Assembly (NCBI GenBank): GCA_027625915.1
Contig: JANTQA010000026.1
Span: forward strand, 8,184,001 to 8,248,000
Direction of reading: 5' to 3'
Source: Anaeramoeba flamelloides
Lineage: Eukaryota > Metamonada > Anaeramoebidae
Length of the DNA: 64,000 bases
Positions 35,746-47,166 of this stretch are shown here, piece by piece (within the stretch, counting starts at the first letter, position 1; each line of letters opens with the position of its first letter). A program made the translations under genes and the position numbers. Below the pieces are notes generated by a model, which ran no database searches, had not been told where the DNA came from, and worked only from the letters and a program-made list of their open reading frames with translations.

Positions 35746-36958
35746 CTTTTCGTTTTTCGTTCAGAAGACAGAAGTGCAAAAATAAAACAAAAACAAAAAC
35801 AAAAAATAGCGTGTTAGTAAACAAAAAAGAAAGTTAAAATAGTTCCACATAAAAAAGTGGCTTTGGTTTACAAAAGTTAAAAACGGTTTTGTTTGGTGAT
35901 TTTGAAGCTAAAAAATTACAATAATTTTTTCATTTACAACCAAAGAGGCTTTATTGCTTTTGTTTTTTCAAAAATTTACACAATTTTGGAAAAGAACAAG
36001 AAAAAATGATAAAAACAAAAGCACAATAACTTTAACAATTTGAGATATAAAACAGTTAACTAATCTGTTATAACAGGATTTCAAGGGAATTGATTAGATT
36101 TAATTCACAAAATTCATATCTTTTTTTGTTTTTTGTTTTTCTTATTGGACTGATTTTTAAATGTGGAAAAAAGAGAAGAGCAAAAAAAATCTCGACTTGA
36201 TTTTTAAAAGAAACTGTGGAATCGAAAAGAAAAAACAATTAAAAAGATAAAACAAATTAACTTCAAAGAATAATTCATTCTATTGTTTTAAGTCTTTTCA
36301 ATAAAAACAATTTAAATCTTATTTTTTTAAAATACAGATCTTTTGTTCTGGAGATGATACAAAATAGTCAAATTTTTTGAATAAATTTTTAATTAATAGA
36401 TCAATTATAAAATACCCAATATCCAAAAGAACTATTAAAAAAACGATTATTGTGTTGAATCCTCCATTTTGTATTTAATTATTTATTTTTTCTTTGATAA
36501 ATTGATTTTAATTTTCATTCAAGTTATTAACTCGATTCAAAATCGTTTAAACTGTTTTCTTATTTCTCTTTTTTTACCAAATGAAAAGATAATTTTTATT
36601 ATTGTAAAACCCAACATTTTAAAAGTGAAGTTAGGGTGGTTTAAAGACTTTGACAAACTTGAAGACCCAAAAATAAAAAAAACTCAAAAGAGGAAATTTC
36701 AATCTTTAAACAAAGATATAAACACAAAAAGAAATTAGAAATTCTTTGTGTTTAACATATCCAAAAATTTAAAATTTTCAAAAAAAAGAAAATGGACCTA
36801 TTAATTGGGAAGTAGAAAAATATTAGATTTAAATATCAATCTTTACCAATTTAGAGAAAATTTAATAATAATAAATAATTCTCAATGGAAAAGCCAATAA
36901 TATTTAAAAAGTATTGTGTGTAACAATAATATAAATTAACACCAGTAGATTTCTTTGT

Positions 36959-37660
36959 CCTGGAGTGTCGTAGAGTGCCTAGCTTTTTTTTAATTTGAGA
37001 TACTAATCGAAAATTCAAGAAATTTTCTACTTATTTCCCAAATTAAAAAAAACTATGGCGGTCTTCAAAAATTCAAAAGAAAAGTGAAATAATATCAAAG
37101 ATTTAACTCAATTCTTTTGAATTCAGGAAAATATAACCGCGGTTTTCTCCATGTTTTTTTTTTTTTTTTTTGTAAAATCTATTGATTTTCCAAATAAACA
37201 GAAACCTCAAGAAAACCTAATGGTTGTCTATTGACTTTCTAACTGAATAGAAAACTCAAAAAAACCTAAGAACACTTTTCCACTTTTAATTTCAGAAATT
37301 AATAGAAATTTTCATTTGATTTTAAAATTTTTTTGTAAAAACTAAAAGTTAGTTATCCAGAATTCAAAAGAATAGAGAAAATCAAATCGTTTTTTTAATT
37401 TCTTAAAATTAAAGAAAATATAACCACTGTTTTCTTGATAGTTACGATTTTATCAGTAAAATCTATTAATTTAACAAATAAACAGAAAAATAAAGAAAGA
37501 ATATCAAAGTTAATTTTTTCATTCTGGTTTATATTTCATACTGGAAATTATTTTATTTCTTGAATGAACAGAAAAACGAGGAAAAAATAATGGTGTTTTT
37601 CCAAAATTCAAAACAATTTGATTTTACACTATTCCTTTGAATTTTAGAAAAGCAAACAAC
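36959..37660. repeat. Phrase-repeat cluster 2
   Basis: Starts with two decamer units (GGAGTGTCGT, AGAGTGCCTA on the plus strand) leading into CCTAGCTTTTTTTTAATTT, then several hairpin phrases: AATTCAAAAGAA paired with TTCTTTTGAATT (37069-37122), and repeated AAATAAACAGAAA..TCAAGAAAACCTAA phrases near 37190-37270 and 37470-37490. The order of modules resembles clusters 4 and 6. Confidence 0.7.
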
Positions 37661-38204
37661 GACTTTTTATAATTTGAAGAATAAAAAGATTTTTTTTTGA
37701 ATAATCTTGTTAGTTCTCTAATTAAAAAAATATATTGACAAAAAATATATCAAAATTGAATATCCCTCCTTTCATTTTTAGACTAAAAAAAAAAATATAA
37801 TTTACCCAAATCAAGTTTTTTATGTTTCTAATAAGAATAAAATAAAAATAAACGGTGTTATTTATACAAAAAATATTTCCATCAAGACACATATCAAGAT
37901 ATGAATCATCGTTTTTAGTACTACACATCCTATTAAGAAAATCGAATAATTTGAATTCAAGAATTAATCCAAACTAATAAAATTAATCTACAATATCTTT
38001 GATATTATTCAAAATAAAAATTCATTATTCATATTTGTCATTGGTCAATGATACAGAAAATTCTGATTCTTTATTAATAGTTCTCAACAAAAATTAAGAA
38101 ATTAGATAATTTTATTCAAAATTAGTAGAGTTCCTGGTAATTCTTATAATTATTACAATCTAAAAAAATAATTAAGTACATTATTTAATTGTTCTTAACA
38201 GCAG

Positions 38205-38400
38205 AAAACTCAAGAAAAACTAAAGTTTTTTTTTTTTTTTTTGACATTTCTTATTTTAGTTTTCTTCTGAAAATCAATTGATTTTCAAATCAAAAATAAA
38301 ATTTAAAAAAATATAACTGCACTTTTTCAGAATTTAAAAGTAAAATAACTAAAATCAAAAATTTTCATCTTTTTTTTTAAAATTCTGGAAAAGTTAGCTA
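38205..38400. repeat. Phrase-repeat cluster 3
   Basis: Contains GCAGAAAACTCAAGAAAAACTAAAG, a poly-T run, and the hairpin CAGAATTTAAAAG .. TTTAAAATTCTGG followed by AAAAGTTAGC. No decamer units are present, so this is a partial or decayed cluster. Confidence 0.55.
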
Positions 38401-38435
38401 TGTTAGAAGAAAATCATTTTACTTCCTTCAATATA

Positions 38436-38632
38436 CAGCCAGTTTCACTTTTAAGGCACAAAATTTCAACGAAATTTAAGTCACAAAAAAAATCTTAAAT
38501 TAAAACACAAAATTCAGATTCTTAGTAAAATAAATTGTAAAAAAAATAATCACAAATTTTGTGCCTTATTTTGAGAGTTTTTTGTGCCTTAAATTTTGTT
38601 GAAAGTTTCTACCTTAAAAGTGGAACTGACTG
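38436..38632. mobile_element. Small TA-flanked inverted-repeat element D, copy 2 (197 bp)
   Basis: Left end CAGCCAGTTTCACTTTTAAG, right end (reverse complement) CAGTCAGTTCCACTTTTAAG, both bordered by TA. The arms stay similar for more than 50 bp (through AATTTAAG and CACAAAAAA). It matches copy 1 at 30296-30491 in ends and length. CAGT-type ends plus TA target fit a Tc1/mariner-derived MITE. Confidence 0.85.
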
Positions 38633-39086
38633 TAAAAAAAAATTCAAAATTTTAGGAAGTTGAAGTTTTTTATTATCAGGTTCTCAATTCTAAGATTGTA
38701 ACTCAAATCACAAATGAAGTATTTTTTTTTTTTTTTTTTTTTTTGATAAGACATATTTTTTTCACAGGATTTTTAGTTGAAACTAAATAATTGTTGTATT
38801 TGAAGAAAAATAGTTTGTTTATGGTTTGGATCATCAACTTACAATTTAGAAACCGATCAGAAAAGACTTAAAATTACTTAAATTTTGAATAATTATGGTT
38901 CTACAGATAACTAGAGATAAATAGTATAATTCAAAAATGGTTTGACTGATATGCACACCAGAGGGATTTTATTTTAAATCATGATTAAGATTTACAATAC
39001 TAGAAATTTGAAAAAAAGATTGTCATGTATCATATATTATGTATGGATTATTTTTCTGGTTATTAGCTGATCGATCTTAAACTTGT

Positions 39087-39403
39087 TATGAATTTTAATA
39101 ATGGCTCAATATGGTAATTTTTACAATTTATTTATTTATTTTTTTTTACTAAAGCCCGAATTGAAAAGTCTAAGGTGAATATGTTGGAAGGTATTTAATA
39201 AGGAATTTTTGCCTTTTTTTTTTTCAATTCATAAGTCTGTAAAAAGGAAATAAATATTTAAATTGAGAATGAAAAAGGCAAAAATTCCTTATTAAATACC
39301 TTCCAACATATTCACCTTAGACTTTTCAATTCGGGCTTTAGTAAAAAAAAATAAATAAATAAATTATAAAAATTACCATATTGAACCATTATTAAAATTC
39401 ATA
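39087..39403. repeat. Near-perfect hairpin, 131-bp arms, 55-bp spacer
   Basis: Left arm 39087-39217 and right arm 39273-39403 are reverse complements with two mismatches that I can see (C/T in GGCTCAATATGG and C/T in TTTTTACAATTT). Beyond the arms, weaker similarity continues outward on both sides to roughly 38985 and 39505 (for example GAAATTTGAAA and AGCTGA..GATCTT), so the inner part is younger or has been homogenised. Confidence 0.9.
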
Positions 39404-40227
39404 CCAAGTCAAAGATCTGTCAGCTAAACACCAAAATAACACGTTACAATAACTGACATATGACAAGCTTATTTTCAAATTTCAGTGATGGTAAACCTTA
39501 AACTAATAGAACCAAATTCTAATCATTTAAAAATACATTTTATTGTTCTTTTTTTTTAGCCATATCTTACGACGTTTAAAAATATTACAAAAATTAATAC
39601 TCAAACACAAGTAAAAAATATCACAAACTTAGGTATTCTATTCCAAGATCTATTTTTTGCAATAGGAAATCTTTAAATTTCAGAAAAAAATATTTCAGTT
39701 TTTTCAAAATTAAAACTTGAATAAAATAGATTAATTCAAAACCAAAAATAATAATTTTAGAAAAGGACAGTTAAAAAATTAGTGAAATAAAAAACCACGT
39801 GTAAGTAATAAACAAACATAAAAAATGACAAAAGAAATTAAATTTGATTATCATTATTAAAAAAATAAATAAAAATACAAAAATAGAAATAATTAAAAGA
39901 GAAATTACAAAAGAAGTCATTACAGAAGAAAACTAAAAAGTGTCTTCTTTTTCAATCAAGTTTTTATTTGAAAAAAAATTTTCATACCTTCGAAAAGATA
40001 TTAAATGGAGATTTGTGATTAAAAAGAAAAATGAAATTTTTTAAACCTTGTAAACTTGTATCATTGAATTTAACTGTGTAATTAGATTTTTCTTTAATCC
40101 TTTTGATTGAGAAATAAGGAATATAGTTTGTTATGTTCAAAAGCATAAAAAAAAACCAAAACAATTTTCAAAAAAAAATCATTTTTTCCAAAAGTTTTTT
40201 TAATTTTTTTATTTAGCAAATTTCAAA

Positions 40228-43200
40228 ATGGAAAACCGAGAAATAGATTTGACAAAAGAATTCCTTTCATTGTTTGGAAAAAAACTTGAGGAACTACCAA
40301 CAGTTGTGATGTCTTATCCGAGTTTAAAAAGGCTAATCTTAAGAAACAACCATATTCCAAGCTTACCAACAAAATTGAAGCATCTCAACAATTTACAATT
40401 TTTGGATTATTCACAAAATTGTTTAACAAGCACGCCTCTGAATTTGTGGAATTTAAAATCATTAAAGACTCTTGTCATTGACATCAACCTTTTAACAACT
40501 TTAGACTCGAGGCTATCTTCTCTTGTTGATTTGGGAAGTTTGCGTCTTCGAAAGAATAAACTCAATTGCCTGCCACAATCTCTTTCAAGTTTGAAATCTC
40601 TCAAACATTTGGACTTGGGGTATAATGTTTTAAAAATGTTTCCCATTTGTGTCTGCCATTTCGAACATTTAACCACTTTGCTATTGGATCAAAACAGATT
40701 AAGGGAGTTACCAAAAGATTTTAACCGATTGAAAAACTTGAATAAATTGGTTCTGTCTTTTAATGATTTTGTTGAATTCCCAAATGAACCATTCCAAAAT
40801 TTAACAAAATTAAAAACACTTGAAATGAATGGGTGTGCATTAATTGAAATTGGAGATAGTATCTCCAATTTAATTAATTTAGTTTTCTTTTCTGTGCGCT
40901 CAAATAGGATTTCCTTTGTCTCAGAGAAGATCTCCAATTTAGACAAACTTGCAACTTTTGATCTTACAGACAATTTATTGACTCGGCTCCCCAACTCAGT
41001 GTCAAAATTAAATTCTTTAAAAATCATCAAAATTTCTAAGAATAAATTTTCTCAATTCCCAACATCCATTTTACAATTGCCGAATTTAACACATATTTTG
41101 GCTTGGAAGGCGGGCTTACAAAAGATGTCCTACATTGAAGAAAATGGAAACAATAAAAAACAGAACACTACTCATAAACAAAAAGGAGAGCCAAATGGAA
41201 ACAATAATGATTATAATGAAGAAAATGAAAAGAAGGAAAAAAAAATAAAAAAGAAAAAAGAAAATGGGAACAAAACAGAAAAAGAACACGAAAACGAAAA
41301 CGAAAAGGAAAAGGAAAATGAAAACCAAAGAGAAAAACAAAGAGGAAGAGGAAGAGGAATAGGAATAGGAAGAGAAAGAGAAAGAAATATGGAAATCGAG
41401 ATCCAAAAAAGTAATAAGATAAAAACAAATCAAGTACCAACAAAAGAAATCACAAGCACCAACAACAATTCACATTTAGGAGAACTAAATTTTTTTGAAT
41501 TAGGAAACAATAATCTCAAAAAATTACCAGAAGAATTATTTTTAAAATTGAAAAATTTAAGAAGACTAAGCATTCGAAACAATAGTATAACCGATTTACC
41601 AGAAACAATTTTCAATATTCCACATCTGTGGACCCTTAATGTGATCAATAACCCAATAAAAGAAATATCTTGTAAAATTCAACAATTACAAAATTTGGTT
41701 GAATTAAATTTCCAATCAGCTTTATTAAAAGCAATCCCTGCTGAATTGTATTTGTGCCAAAAATTAAAAAAATTGAATTTGTGTAATAACAAATTAAAAG
41801 TATTACCTAAAGGAATTTCAAATTTAGACAAATTATCCAAATTAAATTTATCTTTAAACAAATTCGAAACATTCCCACTTGAAATTTTGAAATTGTATAG
41901 ACTAAATATTTTAAGAATTAGTGGGAATCGACTAACCGCAATTCCAGATACAATCACAAAGCATTTATATAATTTGAATGAACTTGATGTATCAAATAAT
42001 GGGATTTATTTTTTCCCCAAATATATATTGAAATATGGCGTCATCCGAAAAATATATTTCTCTTGTAACAACATTTCCAATTTGCCCCATCAATTGTTTT
42101 TCGAAATCTCAGACTTAAATATGTCTCCTTTCCTTATCGATTTGTCTCACAACAAATTGACCTCTTTTGATTCAAATTGGAAAAATATCCCTTTACGTGG
42201 ATTAGATATTTCGCATAATAAAATTAACAAAATAGATAATACTGCCTTTGGCGAAAAAACCATGGAATTGCACACATTTAAAGTTTCTCACAATAATGCA
42301 TTCATTGATCTCCCAATTCTTTCAGAATTACCTAATTTGAAAATCCTTCATTTGGAAGGTAATACCTTGTCTAAAAATTTAATAAATGTATTAAATAATG
42401 AAGAAATTAACGATAATGGAGTTGAAGGGAAGAATAAAAATAATGCTGTTGGGATGAAGAATACTATTAAACAAACAAAGAATAAAGATTTAAACAAAAA
42501 TAAAAAGAACAACAACAACAATAATAATAACAATAATAATAACAATAATAGAAACAACAACAACAACAACAATAACACCAAAAAAATCAGATTTACCAAT
42601 GGTGAAAAAAATGGAAAGAAAACTAAAAAGAAAAGGTTCCAATCAATAAATGACTTGATTGTAAATCCAGACATTCCATTAAAGACCAAAAAGGGGAGAC
42701 ATCTCTTCTTTGATGAAAAGTATTGTCCAATTTTTAAAATAGGTTATTCAGAAATGCAAGGTTTAAGACAGACACAAGAGGATTCCATCGCCATCCATCC
42801 AATGATTAACAAAAATATCCATTATTTTGCAGTATTCGATGGCCATGGTAGCTCAGATGTTTCAAATCGTGCAGCCGATAAACTTGGTGAATTATTAATA
42901 AATGACATTAATGAAAAAATTAACAATGGTGGGCAATTGGAAATTGACGCATTAAATGTAACCCAGCTAACCAAAATCTGTGATAAATTATTTAAAGAAT
43001 TTAATCAAACTTTAAATAAATTAATGATAGATTTATCTGGTTCAACAGCGGTAATTGCATTGATCATTAAAAATAAATTATATTCAATTAATTTAGGCGA
43101 TTCAAGAGCAATACTAATTGATAACGAAGGAAAGGCAATCCAAATTACAGACGACCACAAGCCGACGAATAGAGACGAGCTATTGAGGATTAAATTCCTA

Positions 43201-43869
43201 CGCGGGACTGTAACCAATAATGGTAGAATAAATGGTGGGTTAGCCGTTTCTCGTTGCTTTGGCGACCGAGACTTCCAACCCTGGGTTTCAGTTAAACCAG
43301 TAATACAATGCTTTGATTTGTCAAGGAAGGATAAAAAATATCTCGTGTTGGCGTGTGATGGGGTGTGGGATGTATTATCAAATCAAGACGTCGCAGACAT
43401 TGTGACGCAAAATGCTAATCTAGATGTTGAGACAATTGCATTCAAAATTAAAATTAATGCCTATTCAAAAGAAAGCACAGATAATATTTCAGTGATCGTA
43501 ATTGACCTGTTCCCTAATATTAACAATAATAATATCGAAACTCAAAATTCAACGGATTTACAGTTTAATGAGCAAAAGAAAAATGCTGAAAAACAAATAC
43601 ATTACGCTAAGCAATTATTAAATCGCTTTGACCAATATTCCTTAAAATTGGATCAATTAATTGAAAACTATGATCATATCTTTATGAATAAAAATAATAG
43701 TAATGTTAAGAATAACAGTAATATGACAAATAGTGGTCGCAGTAATAAAATGAATGCCAAAAATGCCAACACGTGCAATAATAACAATAAGAAGGAGAAG
43801 GAGAAGGAGAAGAAGGATAATAACAAGGGTAAAACTTCGAATATTGTCCATAAAAATGATAATAATTGA
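40228..43869 (+). CDS. Leucine-rich repeat / PP2C protein phosphatase fusion
   Basis: A metal-dependent Ser/Thr phosphatase tied to a leucine-rich repeat scaffold, probably in signalling; fusions of this kind are known from amoebae and, in a related form, PHLPP. Single exon, 1213 residues. Residues about 15-300 are leucine-rich repeats (LxxLxLxxNxLxxLP type). Residues 305-410 are a Lys/Glu/Asn/Arg low-complexity insert, and 412-720 a second repeat block. An Asn-rich run (near 760-785) leads to the PP2C domain at about 832-1095. The catalytic motifs look complete: RQTQEDS, VFDGHG, GSTAV, LGDSRA, AVSRCFGDRDF, ACDGVWDVLS and STDNISVIV, so all expected metal-binding aspartates are kept. The C-terminal 118 residues are Asn/Lys-rich. 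There is no signal peptide or membrane segment. An acceptor-like TTTATTTAG lies 11 bases before the ATG, so a 5' UTR intron is possible. Confidence 0.95.
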   Translation: MENREIDLTKEFLSLFGKKLEELPTVVMSYPSLKRLILRNNHIPSLPTKLKHLNNLQFLDYSQNCLTSTPLNLWNLKSLKTLVIDINLLTTLDSRLSSLVDLGSLRLRKNKLNCLPQSLSSLKSLKHLDLGYNVLKMFPICVCHFEHLTTLLLDQNRLRELPKDFNRLKNLNKLVLSFNDFVEFPNEPFQNLTKLKTLEMNGCALIEIGDSISNLINLVFFSVRSNRISFVSEKISNLDKLATFDLTDNLLTRLPNSVSKLNSLKIIKISKNKFSQFPTSILQLPNLTHILAWKAGLQKMSYIEENGNNKKQNTTHKQKGEPNGNNNDYNEENEKKEKKIKKKKENGNKTEKEHENENEKEKENENQREKQRGRGRGIGIGRERERNMEIEIQKSNKIKTNQVPTKEITSTNNNSHLGELNFFELGNNNLKKLPEELFLKLKNLRRLSIRNNSITDLPETIFNIPHLWTLNVINNPIKEISCKIQQLQNLVELNFQSALLKAIPAELYLCQKLKKLNLCNNKLKVLPKGISNLDKLSKLNLSLNKFETFPLEILKLYRLNILRISGNRLTAIPDTITKHLYNLNELDVSNNGIYFFPKYILKYGVIRKIYFSCNNISNLPHQLFFEISDLNMSPFLIDLSHNKLTSFDSNWKNIPLRGLDISHNKINKIDNTAFGEKTMELHTFKVSHNNAFIDLPILSELPNLKILHLEGNTLSKNLINVLNNEEINDNGVEGKNKNNAVGMKNTIKQTKNKDLNKNKKNNNNNNNNNNNNNNRNNNNNNNNTKKIRFTNGEKNGKKTKKKRFQSINDLIVNPDIPLKTKKGRHLFFDEKYCPIFKIGYSEMQGLRQTQEDSIAIHPMINKNIHYFAVFDGHGSSDVSNRAADKLGELLINDINEKINNGGQLEIDALNVTQLTKICDKLFKEFNQTLNKLMIDLSGSTAVIALIIKNKLYSINLGDSRAILIDNEGKAIQITDDHKPTNRDELLRIKFLRGTVTNNGRINGGLAVSRCFGDRDFQPWVSVKPVIQCFDLSRKDKKYLVLACDGVWDVLSNQDVADIVTQNANLDVETIAFKIKINAYSKESTDNISVIVIDLFPNINNNNIETQNSTDLQFNEQKKNAEKQIHYAKQLLNRFDQYSLKLDQLIENYDHIFMNKNNSNVKNNSNMTNSGRSNKMNAKNANTCNNNNKKEKEKEKKDNNKGKTSNIVHKNDNN

Positions 43870-45001
43870 TCTAATTTTGTAAAAGAATTTGACAAAATAA
43901 AAATTGATATTTATATAAAATTTTTAAAGAGAATAGGCAATTTTAATTAAATATTCTACCTTTTTTCCCCTTCTTCTTTTTTGTTGATGTTGTTATTTGT
44001 TGAGTGTTTAGATTTAAAATGTGTTTTATTTGATATTAAGAGAGTTCAAAAACCAAATGATTTGAAAAAGTATATAATAGAAATCATTATAGACACAAAT
44101 AGAATAATTTTATGATTGGATATTCGATTCATTTAGTTATTATTATTATCGCATTTACAATTCTATGTTGAAAAGTGTCGAAAATGTCTAATTTGGATTT
44201 ATCGGGTGTGGATGTACATATGAAAGTATAAGCCAAATTTCAAAATTAGTGGCAAACTTTTTATTTATTATTTTCTTTTTTCATTTGTCTTTCAAAAAAT
44301 AAAATGATTACAGTATATTTTTATTTATTAATCTAAACTGTTTTTCAAAAATTATGACTAACTTTATAATATTAATGGAAGTTGTTTTGAGTGTTTATCA
44401 GAGTATTCTTATAGAAAACATATTTTCAAATTTTTGTTTCTTTTATTTTTTGTAATTTTACAATTTTTTCTTTTGATCTTCTTTTTATTTTTCTACATTT
44501 TTCTTTTTCTTTTTTTTTCTTTATATATTTTTTTTTTTTTTTTGCAAAAGATCATTTGGAAAAAAAAAATATATCTTCGAAAAGACCAAATCAATTACAG
44601 AAAATTTTGAATATGTAATATCTTTTAAAATGAATTTAATTATTCAGCCAAAAAAATCTTGTTGTACAACTTTTTTTCAGTAAAATTTTAGTAATAAAAA
44701 ATAGGTAATGCTTATTTCGAAATTTTTACTCACTTTTTTTGAGTTTATGATTATATTTTTTTTAATTTTGAAAATATCAGGTTTTTATATATTTAGAATG
44801 ATTTAAAAGTGAATTACAAATCAAATTTAATAATTTGTTGTTCTTGAATACAAATGGATATCTATATATAGAAATTTGAAATATTATTTCAGGCGAGTTA
44901 AAATTTTTGATAGGGTGTTTAATTTGGTTAATATCTCTAAAAAACTTAGTAAAATACAGCATTAACCTAAAAAAAAAAAAAAAAGAAAACAATACAAAAA
45001 A

Positions 45002-45157
45002 ATGATTTCTGATGAAAAACCTGCCCCTATTATTGGCATATACCTTACACTTAGACCTATTGCTGAACTAATAAAGTCAATTTCACAAGAACAAATAAGA
45101 ATTGCATTAAAAAAATTGAAAAAAAATTATTTAACCACTACTGATGTTTACAATTAA
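45002..45157 (+). CDS. Possible 51-residue protein, unrecognised
   Basis: ATG to TAA frame with mixed, protein-like residues: N-terminus MISDEKPAPIIGIYL, middle RPIAELIKSISQEQ, then a basic amphipathic stretch and the end TTTDVYN. Its GC is above the surroundings and it follows an A-rich leader (AAAACAATACAAAAAA) like the real genes here. There is no signal peptide. It could be a genuine micro-protein, or the lone surviving exon of a decayed gene. No family is recognised. Confidence 0.4.
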   Translation: MISDEKPAPIIGIYLTLRPIAELIKSISQEQIRIALKKLKKNYLTTTDVYN

Positions 45158-46390
45158 ATCTAATATTTGGAAATATAAAGAGACTTTAATATTGCTTTAG
45201 TTCGATGTGTAGAATATTTTTTTTTTTTTGATTATATATGGTATTTTAATTTTTGGTAATGGTTTTTGTTTTAAAATGAACAAAAAAAACCTTTAATTTA
45301 TTTGAAAATGAGAAAATTTACTACTGTCTTACAAATAAAACCGATTTGACAATTTTTTTCCAGAATGATCATTTAGATTTGAGATCATGTTTCCTTATAA
45401 TACGTTGGACAATTAAATAATATTGCCAAAATTGTGATTGACCTTGAAATAATAAATTGAAAAAAAAAATGCTCTTTTGTATTCAAGAAAAAATAATAAT
45501 TAAATCTTATTAATTATACATTTTAAAATTATTCTTATTGTAAAAAAACCTGATATTTGAAAAATTAAAAAAATAAAATCAAAAACTAAAAAAAAGTGAA
45601 TCAAAATTTTTTTGATGAGTGTTAATAATGAATCTTATTTTTAGTACTTGGGGGTTGTTTTAGAATAAGAAAAAAAAAAAGAAAAAAATTACAAAATGAT
45701 AACTTGTGCTACTTTTTTGTAATTCAAACTGATTTGAGATTTTTTTCCAGAATATTAATATAATTTGTTCAAAAAAAAAAAAAAAAAAAAAAAACAAGAT
45801 ACCAAAAATACATCTTAGCTATGTAGTAAGAGAGATATCACCTTGTTTTAAACAATTTTCTTCAATTTTTTATGTTTATTCCATCTGATGATGTTGAAAA
45901 TAATTATGTATATTGTATTTTTTATATATAACAAGATATTATTCAAATAAAGAGTTTAGTTAAAATAATAAAAGGGGTTTTTATAAAAATCTTTTTGATG
46001 TTAGATCTATATTTCAGAAAAGAAGTCAATTCCTAAAGGTATTTTTTTAAAAAAATAATCTAATAAATATGTATTTTAAACATTTTTTGATGATACTATG
46101 AAATATCATATATTCCATACTACTTTAAAGATTAAAACTTTTAATGAAATTAAAGTTAAAAAAAATCACAAATTAAGTAGAATATTTGTATCCTGGGATA
46201 ATAAATAAAATCCAATAATAAACAATTGATAAAAAAACACTTAAAATGTGAATAAAAATATCAAACCGGGTACTTAATACCCCACCGAGGGACTTGCAAT
46301 TTACCAATTATTAATCACTTGCTGTGTGATTTTAACTTATTTATGAAAATCACTTAATCAAGTTAACAACTCCTATAAATTTGGGAAAAC

Positions 46391-47085
46391 CAATTGACCA
46401 ACCTCGATTTTTTTGAAATATTATTAATAATGAACCAATTTTGATAAAATTTTCTATTTTATTTTATTATCACAAATACTACTATTAGTAATATAAGAAT
46501 AAAAATGCCAGGGTAATTGGTTCTTCAACCTATTCAAAAAAGAGCTTTTAATATATAAAAATTATCCCATTCATTAACCCCAAAAAACATCCCATAATTT
46601 TTATTTTTAGATATCTGAAATAATTCCTTTTTATCTACTAAGTCAATTTCATCTCGGTAGAAATCATTTTGAGTTTTTTATTTAACTAAAATTTTGATTT
46701 TTAAATGTATTTATTCAAATTAAAAACTTTTTAAAAATCACAAGAAATTTTTAACAAAAACAAATATCCCAAAAGTCACTAAATTTTCAAAGAGAGACAA
46801 TAAAAATAATCTCCAAAACTCATATAAACAACAACTATAACAGCACTTGACTTTAAAACTTGATTTAGTTTTGGAATATTTTCAAGATGTAAGGAATTAT
46901 TACCTAATAAAGTAACACTAAAAAATTTTTTGAGAGAATAACTTTGTTTGGATTTAAAAAAAGTTCCCACTTTACTGATCAACTCATTAAAGAGAAGAAA
47001 CTCACTCTAACATTCGCCTCCTACAAAATAACAAATTGTTTACAAATAGAGGAAAACTGAATCAAAATTTTTAATAAAGGTAAAT
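46391..47085 (+). repeat. Dispersed repeat family A, copy 3
   Basis: Begins CAATTGACCAACCTCGATTT and is collinear with 9945-10640 through to GAGGAAAACTGAATCAAAATT. It carries the shared TTAGATATCTGAAATAATTC and CTGATCAACTCATTAAAGA (TCAACTTATTAAAGA in copy 2). No coding potential recognised. Confidence 0.78.
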
Positions 47086-47166
47086 TCATTTTTTTCCTTT
47101 TTTTTTTCACTTAAATCACTGTAAAAAGATAATTGTATTTAAATTTTTTCAAAAATTCATCAAACG

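Larger units (their letters stand above)
35746..40227. other. Intergenic region of about 4.5 kb with phrase repeats and hairpins
   Basis: Upstream of the MOB gene (whose missing first exon should be in its first part) and upstream of the LRR-PP2C gene. It holds phrase clusters 2 and 3, element D copy 2 and the 39 kb hairpin. Two frames, 36469-36738 (+) and 37722-37928 (-), have partly coding-like residues but no recognised relative. Confidence 0.55.
43870..47166. other. Intergenic region of 3.3 kb
   Basis: Holds a possible small gene (45002-45157), a GC-richer spot at 46264-46296, and repeat A copy 3 (46391-47085) which ends about 80 bp before the dynein chain start, so that the repeat's end may overlap the promoter. 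Poly-A/T runs are frequent, for example 45771-45794. Confidence 0.6.

Noticed and set aside
36469-36738. 89-residue plus-strand frame
   Set aside because: The first half is an AT-driven Ile/Phe/Leu run; the Lys-rich end is not enough to call a gene.
37722-37928. 68-residue minus-strand frame starting MCSTKNDDSYLDMC
   Set aside because: The first 25 residues look protein-like, but the rest is AT-driven and no partner exon was found.
40407-43895. Many minus-strand frames opposite the LRR-PP2C gene
   Set aside because: They mirror the plus-strand gene; the poly-Leu/Phe/Ser runs come from its Asn- and Lys-rich codons.
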